From: Bdellovibrio sp.
GTDB lineage: Bacteria; Bdellovibrionota; Bdellovibrionia; Bdellovibrionales; Bdellovibrionaceae
Reading direction: 5' to 3'
Assembly: GCA_003176075.1 (NCBI GenBank)
Contig: PSRN01000250.1
Location: 1-11,176, forward strand
DNA length: 11,176 nt
Shown here: positions 1-5,528 of the stretch, piece by piece
Numbering within the stretch: position 1 is the stretch's first letter
Layout: the number at the start of each line of letters is the position of its first letter
Notes under the pieces: generated by a model
What the model was told of the DNA's origin: nothing
The model's input: only the letters and a program-made list of their open reading frames with translations
Database searches by the model: none
Translations under genes and position numbers: made by a program

Positions 1-15
1 TGGTTCGATCGAGGC

Positions 16-60
16 GGACCGACCGAAGATGTAGCCCCAGCGCTACTTCGAGGGCGGTCC
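16..60. other. Long interrupted inverted repeat (hairpin)
   Basis: Three nested pairs of arms can be read: GGACCG (16-21) with CGGTCC (55-60), CGAA (24-27) with TTCG (47-50), and GTAGC (31-35) with GCTAC (42-46), around a 6-base loop. Small unpaired stretches separate them. The structure could form on either strand. No T-tract follows on either side, so it is not a textbook intrinsic terminator. It lies beyond the 3' end of the dCTP deaminase gene and may be the 3' structure of that transcript or of a gene outside the window. Its function is unknown; the pairing itself is directly visible. Confidence 0.45.
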
Positions 61-124
61 AACAAAGATTCGAAGCAAAAAGACCAAGCTCAAAAGTACA
101 ACTTATTATTTGGCAAGCCCTAAG

Positions 125-155
125 CCCGTCCGACTTGGGCTGCGCCGCCCACGCT
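125..155 (+). repeat. Palindromic repeat copy 1 (shortened long form)
   Basis: This copy starts CCCGT, continues with CCGACTTGGGCTGCG, a block also seen at 3210-3224, and ends GCCGCCCACGCT, the right arm of the short copies at 713-738 and 5898-5923. It looks like a long-form repeat that lost its central hairpin. Its last base falls in the stop codon of the dCTP deaminase gene (155-157). AGCCC (123-127) and GGGCT (137-141) can pair into a small stem just after that stop on the minus strand, but no T-run follows. Confidence 0.65.
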
Positions 156-694
156 CACTTTTCAAAATTCTTCCACATCATGGACTCCACCGGCACGGGG
201 GAGCGGTCGGCGTATTTGGCGGAAGCCTTGCGGTGGTAGGGAGTCAGAAGTTTTCCGCGAACTTCAAAGTAAATGAGCTGGCCGATGGGCATTCCGGCGT
301 AGACCCGCACCGGCTGCTTCACTGAAATTTCCAGAGTCCAATAATTGCAGAATCCAACATCACCTTTTCCCGCCGTCGCATGGATATCAATACCCAGGCG
401 CCCGACTGACGATTTCCCCTCCAGAAAGGGAACATGCTGATGAGTTTCTGTATATTCTTCGGTGACACCCAGATAAAACATCTCAGGTCTTAAAACGATG
501 CCCACGGGAGGAATTTCAAAAGTCTCCACTGTATTGTGCGTTCGAGCGTCCAGGCAACGATCACGGTAGCAGGCCAAGGTTTTCCCCAAATGAACATCGT
601 AGGAGTTGGAACCGAGTCGATCACGGCGAAAAGGTTCAATGACAATACTGCCCTGATTGATTTGATCAAGAATCTCGCTATCCGTGAGGATCAT
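155..694 (-). CDS. dcd: dCTP deaminase (Dcd family)
   Basis: The 179-residue product deaminates dCTP to dUTP in the cytosol, feeding dUMP and so dTMP synthesis. Visible family marks are the SYDVHLG strand (residues 31-37), the active-site stretch EGKSSVGRLG (92-101) with R99, HATAG (105-109), and TLEIS (120-124), whose E122 matches the catalytic glutamate of E. coli Dcd. A G-M-x-I-G-Q-L motif (134-140) and a C-terminal lid segment TPYHRKASAKY (151-161) follow. The EGKSS form and the Gly after HATA resemble bifunctional dCTP deaminase/dUTPase enzymes more than E. coli Dcd, so direct dCTP-to-dUMP conversion is possible (inference). ATG 694 is preceded by GGGAG at 4-5 bases. The gene stands alone, is divergent from the next gene, and has a repeat copy on each side. 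Length is normal for the family. Confidence 0.93.
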   Translation of the reverse strand: MILTDSEILDQINQGSIVIEPFRRDRLGSNSYDVHLGKTLACYRDRCLDARTHNTVETFEIPPVGIVLRPEMFYLGVTEEYTETHQHVPFLEGKSSVGRLGIDIHATAGKGDVGFCNYWTLEISVKQPVRVYAGMPIGQLIYFEVRGKLLTPYHRKASAKYADRSPVPVESMMWKNFEK

Positions 695-712
695 GGAACT
701 CCCAGATGAACA

Positions 713-738
713 CCCGTGGCGGCTTCGCCGCCCACGCT
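713..738 (+). repeat. Palindromic repeat copy 2 (short form)
   Basis: The core is GTGGCGGC, loop TTC, GCCGCCCAC: an 8-bp stem with one bulged base. It matches copy 4 (5898-5923) over all 26 bases and copy 5 (6243-6267) apart from T-to-C in the loop. It lies 19 bases upstream of the dCTP deaminase start codon on the minus strand, so it is probably in that gene's 5' leader, close to its ribosome binding site. Confidence 0.85.
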
Positions 739-771
739 GTCTTCATGAACCTTCGTTGCCTGCGTCGTCGG

Positions 772-801
772 TCTCAAATGATATTATCTCAAATGATATT
801 A
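772..801. repeat. Perfect tandem duplication, 2 x 15 bp
   Basis: The unit TCTCAAATGATATTA occurs at 772-786 and again at 787-801 without a mismatch, in an AT-rich patch of otherwise GC-richer sequence. It lies 78-107 bases upstream of the dCTP deaminase start, a plausible distance for a tandem operator or an AT-rich promoter element. No matching regulator is known to me, and a simple slippage duplication is equally possible. Confidence 0.8.
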
Positions 802-1161
802 TTTGGTTTCGCGATGAAGAGTGTGGCGACGGAGGAAAGGATTGTACTTCTTCTTCTCCAGGCGCCCCGGGGTCTTGGTTCGATTTTTCGTTGTCGTATA
901 GCGCGATGGCGGTTTCCCTTCCGCTCGGGCTTCAGTGCATTCAAGAGTGATAATCAACCGCGCATTCTTTTTTGCCATGGGAACCTCGAATCAAACTGCA
1001 AATGAAACATATCGCTTATCAGGGTCTTTGGCGCGATGTCAATGCTTCTTCTGCGGCAATCTGGAGTCCCTGCTGACTAGGCCGTATTCTGGCGTTCAAG
1101 GGAAAACTGGACTCTGGACGTGTTGGCAGGTATGGGCGATCGGTTCACACTGGAAACAAGA

Positions 1162-1572
1162 ATGTTTCCCCAGAATACCAAGATCCTAGTTGTAGATGAC
1201 ATGCCCACGATCCGTGACCTCGTGAAGAGTCAACTTCGGGCTTTGGGAATGAAAAATGTACTGGAGGCCGGTGACGGCCAGGCTGGCTTCACCGTCATTG
1301 AAAATGCAATGGCCCTGGGGCTGCCCGTGGAACTCGTCATCTGCGATTGGAATATGCCCAAGTTGACAGGCCTCGAGCTGCTCAAGCAATTGCGGGCTTC
1401 CGATGAATTCGCAAGTCTTCCATTTATCCTTCTCACCTCAGAGTCGGAGCGGGATCAAGTGACCGAAGCCATCCTGGCGGGAGTCAGCCAGTATATCGTT
1501 AAGCCCTTTGCCGCCAAGGCCTTCGAAGATAAGTTGAAGGCTGTATGGAACAAACTTGGCAAGGCTTCTTAA
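1162..1572 (+). CDS. CheY-like single-domain response regulator
   Basis: This 136-residue protein is a bare receiver with no output domain, expected to accept phosphate from a histidine kinase HPt domain and act by protein contact in the cytosol. The full receiver signature is present: acidic pair D12-D13 (VVDDMPTIRD), phosphoacceptor D62 in CDWNMPKLTG, T92 in LLTSES, aromatic Y111 and K114 in VKPF. The start at ATG 1162 is chosen because the product then begins like CheY (MFPQNTKILVVDD); it has only a weak GGA about 8 bases upstream. GTG 1120 and ATG 1132 are in-frame alternatives adding 14 or 10 unexplained residues. It converges on the CheA-like kinase gene with 13 bases between the stop codons. 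That kinase is the obvious candidate donor (inference). CheY-type identity is firm; the pathway is not. Confidence 0.93.
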   Translation: MFPQNTKILVVDDMPTIRDLVKSQLRALGMKNVLEAGDGQAGFTVIENAMALGLPVELVICDWNMPKLTGLELLKQLRASDEFASLPFILLTSESERDQVTEAILAGVSQYIVKPFAAKAFEDKLKAVWNKLGKAS

Positions 1573-1585
1573 AAGGTGCCAGGCC

Positions 1586-3535
1586 CTAAAGGTCCTCTTC
1601 AAGCCATGGCACTTCAATGATGAGCTGCGAACCGAGGCCTGGCTCGGATTCAACGCGGGCCGTGCCGCCCAGTTCCCGGGCCGCCGACAAGATGGCATCC
1701 ATGCCGACGCCCCGGCCGGAGAGTTGAGTGACCGTGTCCGCCGTCGAAAAAGAAATTTCAAACACCTGCTGGATGACTTCTTCGTCGCTCTTTGATTCGT
1801 GAGGGATCCCTTTCTCGGCAAGTTTTCTCCGCACCTGGGCGGGGTCAATGCCGCGTCCGTCATCCCAGATGATGAATCGCACTGTGTCTGGGCTCGTTCG
1901 TTGAATGTGCAGGCCGACCCGGCCCCAAGGGGATTTTTTTGCGTCTTCTCTTTCTTTTGTTGTCTCGATGCCGTGGCCGAGCGAATTGCGAAAAGCATGA
2001 ACAAAGGTCGAGAAGAGGCGTTTGTAGGGCCGGGACCAAAGTAAAAATTCCGCGGGCTCGATTTCCAGCGGGCACACTTGTTTTCCCAAGTCGGAGGCGA
2101 TTTTGAACAAGAGGTCGTCAGTGGATCGGAAGATTTCCTCGGCCGTTTCAAAAAGAAATGTTTCCAGGAATTTCTTGCGGAGTTCGGGCTGCGAGGACAG
2201 TTGGTGGTAAAATTGGGTCAATTGCCGGTTCGAGACTTCCCGGGTGGTATCCTGTCTCAGGCTCTTGCCCGAAATTTGCTTAAACTCGTCAATGAACTGT
2301 TCCAAAAGGCGCGGAAGTTCCTGGGTTTTTATCCGCAATTGAGCCAGAATTTCCTCGTTCGGGTTGTCTCTCCACTGCAAAAGGATCTCCTCGCAGGTAT
2401 GAGCGGCCTCGACCAAGGGGCCGATTGAAAAGGAGGCGGCGCCCCCTTTGAGGGTGTGCAGGCAGCGGAAGGCCTCGTCAAAGGCGGGCTGATGCTGGCC
2501 TGTCAGCATCAGAGTATCGGCGATGAGGCGTTCCCCTTCATAAACAAAATTTTGAATTTGCCGCTTTTGTCGGACGATCTGCAGTACCATCTTGGCGTAA
2601 GATCTTTCCACTTCTGCGGTTCTTTGTGCTTCCACCAAGGTGGTGATATCCGTCGCGACGAGGACAATCCCGTCAATGGCCGATTGATCGTTGCGCAAGG
2701 GATAGTAAGATAAGGAAATTTGCTTTTCCAGCGGATGATGAAAAGTGGCCGGGGCCAAAGGCGCCATGTCTTCCCAGGGTAGCAAATCGGCAAAAGCGGC
2801 CGCCATCCATTTATTGAAAGCCGCCAGGGGTTTGGATTCCAGCCGAAGGATTTCACCAATCGGCCGACCACGCGGATCAGTCATAAAAATCTTTTGGCAG
2901 GCCCGGGAAACGATATCGAGGCATTTTCCGTTTCGATCGAAAATCAAAAAGCCCTGTTCCAGGCTGTCCAGGAGGGCTTTCATCTGTGAATTCAAGGTCG
3001 ACAACCGGGCTGTCCGATCGAGCACCATGCTTTCCAAGTTGCGCGAGTAATCTTCGAGTTTGGCCTGGGCCACCTCAAGGTCGCGGATGACGTTTTCTTT
3101 CTTTTCCAGTTCACCGCGGTACTTTCTTTGCAGGGTTTCCTCGAGCGTGACGTCGCGGAAAAACACGAGCCAATTCTTGCCCGAGGCGTCTGCGGAGGTG
3201 CCAGAGGCACCGACTTGGGCTGCGGAGGCGGCGGCGCTTTCAGGACCGATCCGCTGCACCGTCAGTTGAACCCGACCCGTCCGACCCGAGCCGGTGGTGA
3301 AGGAAATTTCTTGGTAAGCCGTGGGATCGGTGACTTTTTCAATATCTATCAGGGCCTGGACTGGACCTTCAAACTGCACCAGTTCCAAAAGTTTCATTTT
3401 GGATCGGACAACTTTCCGGGCGCTGATATCCGTAATGATAGAGGCGGCCTCATTGCAATAGGTGACGGCACCCGCGGCGTCTAGTATAAAGACGGGTTCC
3501 AAGAGCGTGTCGAAGATCTTGGCCGAGAAGTTCAT
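1586..3535 (-). CDS. CheA-like histidine kinase, PAS-PAS-HPt-HATPase
   Basis: This 649-residue protein has no membrane segment. In order: PAS-like domain (about 5-130), coiled coil (about 131-185, with YSRNLESMVLDRTARL), second PAS-like domain (about 186-300), HPt domain (about 340-420) with phosphohistidine H360 in HTLKGGAASF, a helical linker, and a CheA-type ATPase domain (about 500-645). The ATPase shows an N box with N517 and H521 (RNSLGHGIE), G1 DDGRGID (558-564), G2 SGRGVGMD (606-613) and a final GSQLIIEVP. It should phosphorylate its own HPt histidine and pass the phosphate to a receiver. There is no HisKA domain and no CheW-like P5 domain, so it should not join classical chemoreceptor arrays. 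The N box has Gly where CheA usually has Asp. ATG 3535 overlaps the stop of the FecR gene as ATGA, indicating translational coupling. Residues about 104-119 are encoded by a palindromic repeat. It converges with the CheY-like gene, a likely partner. Confidence 0.9.
   Translation of the reverse strand: MNFSAKIFDTLLEPVFILDAAGAVTYCNEAASIITDISARKVVRSKMKLLELVQFEGPVQALIDIEKVTDPTAYQEISFTTGSGRTGRVQLTVQRIGPESAAASAAQVGASGTSADASGKNWLVFFRDVTLEETLQRKYRGELEKKENVIRDLEVAQAKLEDYSRNLESMVLDRTARLSTLNSQMKALLDSLEQGFLIFDRNGKCLDIVSRACQKIFMTDPRGRPIGEILRLESKPLAAFNKWMAAAFADLLPWEDMAPLAPATFHHPLEKQISLSYYPLRNDQSAIDGIVLVATDITTLVEAQRTAEVERSYAKMVLQIVRQKRQIQNFVYEGERLIADTLMLTGQHQPAFDEAFRCLHTLKGGAASFSIGPLVEAAHTCEEILLQWRDNPNEEILAQLRIKTQELPRLLEQFIDEFKQISGKSLRQDTTREVSNRQLTQFYHQLSSQPELRKKFLETFLFETAEEIFRSTDDLLFKIASDLGKQVCPLEIEPAEFLLWSRPYKRLFSTFVHAFRNSLGHGIETTKEREDAKKSPWGRVGLHIQRTSPDTVRFIIWDDGRGIDPAQVRRKLAEKGIPHESKSDEEVIQQVFEISFSTADTVTQLSGRGVGMDAILSAARELGGTARVESEPGLGSQLIIEVPWLEEDL
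3180..3225 (+). repeat. Palindromic repeat copy 3 (long form), inside kinase gene
   Basis: It begins CCCGAGGCGTCTGCGGAGG, matching copy 6 (7443-7463) with one difference. It continues with the perfect hairpin GGTGCC (3197-3202), AGA, GGCACC (3206-3211), then CCGACTTGGGCTGCG, shared with copy 1. Copy 7 (8038-8070) shares most of the same stretch. Read on the minus strand it stays in frame and encodes SAAQVGASGTSADASG, a low-complexity loop in the first PAS domain of the kinase, just before the NWLVFFRDVT strand. Confidence 0.8.
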
Positions 3536-5424
3536 TCCGTCGCCCTCCGGCCTGAAAACATCTTCAAGGCCCTGGTCTCTGACCAGTTCGATTCACGTTC
3601 TGAATTGTAAGCCTTCACGCGCCAATAAATCTGGGTTTGTTTGATTTCCGCGTTGAAAAGGTATTTGGGCGCCTCGGACCGTTGTGCTGTCACGATCTGT
3701 TTGAAATCAGGATCCGTAGCCACTTCAATGGTGTACCATTCGGCCTGTTTAACTGCGTTCCAAGTGAAGTAAAAAGGCCCGTCGGAACTTTGGAAAAACA
3801 TCGTCATGTGGTCGGCGGGTTCGACCAGTTTCGGCTGCGCCAGCGGAATGCGGTAAACATAAGTCACCTTCTCCGGCGTGGAGAAATCGCCCAGCGGATT
3901 GAGGTCCACATCCAAGGGGCGCACCCGCAGATAGTAATCTCCCGGATCGCGTACTTTCAATGAACCGAAGGGACTTGAAGTCTTGAATTTTCCAGGTCCG
4001 ACGAAATCGGGATTTTTGGAAATTTGCAGTTCGTAGCCTTTGGCGATGGGGAGGTCGGACCACTTGACTTTGAGTTCGATGACGCTGGGTGGATCCGTCG
4101 GATTTTTTCCGAGGACTCTCTGCTCGGGAATGGGTTCAATCTTGGCCGGACGGGGGTTGACGTCGATCCAACCAGGCTCGCTCGCCGGCCCGATTCTTCC
4201 ACCGGGTGTCAGGGCGTGAACCCGAAAGTACGTTTTTCCACGATTGAAATCTTTGATCACGGCGGAGGTGGCGGGAGTCTTAATCTTTTTGGCCTCGCTG
4301 AAGTCCGTCGAGCGCGACGTCTCGAGGAGGTATTGTGGCGCGTTCGCGATACCCTTCCATTCGATCTTGGCCTCCGTGACGGTCTGACCGTCAACGACGT
4401 GATGCTTCTCCTGCACCACCGGAGCCGGCATGGTGGGGACGGCTCCCTTCTTGATGTTGAAGCTGTGAACTGAACTCCAGGGCGCTTGTTCGTCGCCGGC
4501 CGATTTGACCCGAACGAAGTAGGAGCCCGGCTCGTCGGTCTCGAAAGTGTAATTGTCGCTGAAAATTTCCGCCCTTGTTGTCTCGGTCTCGAAATTTTCA
4601 TCTTGGGCGATCTGCAAGACCACCTTCTTCACTTCTTTGGCGCGATGCCATTTCAAATCGACTTTGGCGGGGTGGAGGACTTGATTGTCCACGTCCACCG
4701 GGATCGTCTGCTCGCCGATCTTCTCGTCGGACCAGGTCACCACGTTTTGCGGTGGTGTGGGGGAGGGGGAGGGGGAAGGCGAGGGCGAAGGTGAAGGTCT
4801 GGGCGTCGCCGAGGCCTTTGGTTTTTCGACCGCCTTCGTGTCGGCTTTGTCTTTGAGCGCGGCTTTGAGCTTGGTTGACTTGCCCTGATCGAAGACGCCA
4901 GCCGGCGTGCGAATTTCCCCGCTCATGACCTTGAGCGCGAGTTCCCCTTCCTGGTCACGTCCGATTTCGATCGTGGCGCTTTCTCCGGATAAGTCGATCA
5001 TCTCTCCTGATCCGGTGTTGATCTTGAGTTTATTTTCAACGGTGAGGGTGCCTTTGAATGTTCCGAACTGCAGATTGAGCGCCAATTCCTTTTGCGAGGG
5101 GTTGAAGATCATCAGGGAGTTCTCCTGCAGATCGATCTCGCTGCCGTCGTTGAGGACAACGTGCGCTTTGGAGGCTTTGCCCGTGAAGACGCCATCACCC
5201 CAGTAAAGGGTTCGGCGCTGTTGCAAATTTCGCCATTGAAAGCCACGGTTGGCTTTGTAGCGGACATCGTTCTCGACCCAGGTCACCTCGCCGATTTTGC
5301 GTGAGTCAGTGTTGGTTAAATCTTCAAAGAAATTTTCGTGGCGTAAAAGGTAAAGCAGTAGGATGGCGATAAGAAGCGCGCCGATGACAAGAATTCGTTC
5401 TTTCGTGTCGTACTGCTTAATCAT
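3532..5424 (-). CDS. Membrane-anchored FecR-domain protein with Fn3-like modules
   Basis: The 630-residue product has a short N-terminal cytoplasmic tail, one membrane helix (about 11-28, ILVIGALLIAILLLYLL), then a large predicted periplasmic part. Residues about 43-180 look like a FecR domain (IGEVTWVENDV, DGVFTGKASKAHVVLNDGS). A Pro-Ser repeat linker (209-222) follows, then four modules of one pattern (about 250-325, 350-420, 447-520, 550-622). Each has K/FxxW, a Y/V-x-L/I-x-I/T strand, an acidic D/E-x-F turn, and an aromatic-RV strand before a W/G-x-S segment, as in fibronectin type III folds. FecR domains classically relay surface signals to ECF sigma factors. Here the gene is instead coupled by ATGA to a histidine kinase, so it may be the sensor or cell-wall anchor for that kinase (inference). 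It is the first gene of a two-gene operon reading away from the phosphatase. No strong Shine-Dalgarno is seen upstream of ATG 5424. The ligand is unknown. Confidence 0.85.
   Translation of the reverse strand: MIKQYDTKERILVIGALLIAILLLYLLRHENFFEDLTNTDSRKIGEVTWVENDVRYKANRGFQWRNLQQRRTLYWGDGVFTGKASKAHVVLNDGSEIDLQENSLMIFNPSQKELALNLQFGTFKGTLTVENKLKINTGSGEMIDLSGESATIEIGRDQEGELALKVMSGEIRTPAGVFDQGKSTKLKAALKDKADTKAVEKPKASATPRPSPSPSPSPSPSPTPPQNVVTWSDEKIGEQTIPVDVDNQVLHPAKVDLKWHRAKEVKKVVLQIAQDENFETETTRAEIFSDNYTFETDEPGSYFVRVKSAGDEQAPWSSVHSFNIKKGAVPTMPAPVVQEKHHVVDGQTVTEAKIEWKGIANAPQYLLETSRSTDFSEAKKIKTPATSAVIKDFNRGKTYFRVHALTPGGRIGPASEPGWIDVNPRPAKIEPIPEQRVLGKNPTDPPSVIELKVKWSDLPIAKGYELQISKNPDFVGPGKFKTSSPFGSLKVRDPGDYYLRVRPLDVDLNPLGDFSTPEKVTYVYRIPLAQPKLVEPADHMTMFFQSSDGPFYFTWNAVKQAEWYTIEVATDPDFKQIVTAQRSEAPKYLFNAEIKQTQIYWRVKAYNSERESNWSETRALKMFSGRRATE
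4756..4800 (+). repeat. Pro-Ser codon repeat with G-quadruplex-type G runs
   Basis: On the plus strand, G5 runs at 4759-4763, 4765-4769 and 4771-4775 are separated by single A bases, and a G3 run follows at 4783-4785 after 7 bases. This fits the G3+N1-7 quadruplex pattern. On the minus strand the tract encodes the PSPSPSPS linker of the FecR protein. The repeat unit is 6 bp (two codons), so gain or loss of units would keep the frame. Confidence 0.8.
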
Positions 5425-5528
5425 ATTAACTTGCTAAAAACTCTTCGGATTTTTGGCAGGCAAACGACACCGCCTTAGGTCCAATCCTCTCGACAAATCA
5501 GGCAAAAAGACGGCACAATAGAAGGCTC
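5425..5528. promoter_or_regulatory. Divergent intergenic promoter region
   Basis: These 104 bases separate the start codons of the FecR-kinase operon (minus) and the phosphatase gene (plus), so both promoters should lie here. A TTGGCA (5453-5458) resembles a -35 box on the plus strand, but no good -10 box is correctly spaced. On the minus strand only weak AT-rich candidates near the FecR start are seen. Co-regulation of the two transcription units from this region is an inference from the layout. Confidence 0.45.
5521..5525 (+). promoter_or_regulatory. Ribosome binding site of the SpoIIE-type phosphatase
   Basis: GAAGG sits 3 bases before ATG 5529 (GAAGGCTCATG), a short but usable spacing. 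It supports this start, which places the membrane helix directly after a short positively charged N-terminus. Confidence 0.55.

Larger units (their letters stand above)
695..1161. other. Gene-poor intergenic region
   Basis: This stretch separates the divergent dCTP deaminase and CheY-like genes. Short open frames exist (up to 99 codons) but none has a recognisable product, a good ribosome binding site or family-like composition, so none is called. It holds palindromic repeat copy 2 and a 15-bp tandem duplication. It should contain promoters for both flanking genes, but no convincing -35/-10 pair was found. No tRNA or other RNA gene was recognised. Confidence 0.6.

Noticed and set aside
1..24. 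Partial tRNA T-arm (GGTTCGATC) at the window start
   Set aside because: The base after the presumed loop does not pair with the closing G, no matching T-stem or acceptor follows, and the sequence belongs to a different hairpin.
123..141. Intrinsic terminator for dcd
   Set aside because: A small AGCCC/GGGCT stem exists, but no T-run follows in the direction of dcd transcription.
684..1005. Two short plus-strand open frames (88 and 99 codons) in the gap before the CheY-like gene
   Set aside because: They overlap each other and a repeat copy, have no good ribosome binding site, and give no recognisable protein.
1120..1161. Upstream starts (GTG 1120, ATG 1132) for the CheY-like gene
   Set aside because: They add residues not expected in a CheY-like protein. 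ATG 1162 gives the normal receiver start, although its ribosome binding site is weak.
1438..2151. A 237-codon open frame on the minus strand
   Set aside because: It lies in another frame of the well-supported kinase gene, has a low-complexity Arg/Ser/Pro-rich product, and has no family features.
5453..5481. Sigma-70 type promoter with TTGGCA as -35 box
   Set aside because: The bases at the proper -10 spacing (TAGGTC or TTAGGT) match the consensus poorly. TCGACA with CACAAT (5490-5519) would put the transcription start inside the ribosome binding site.
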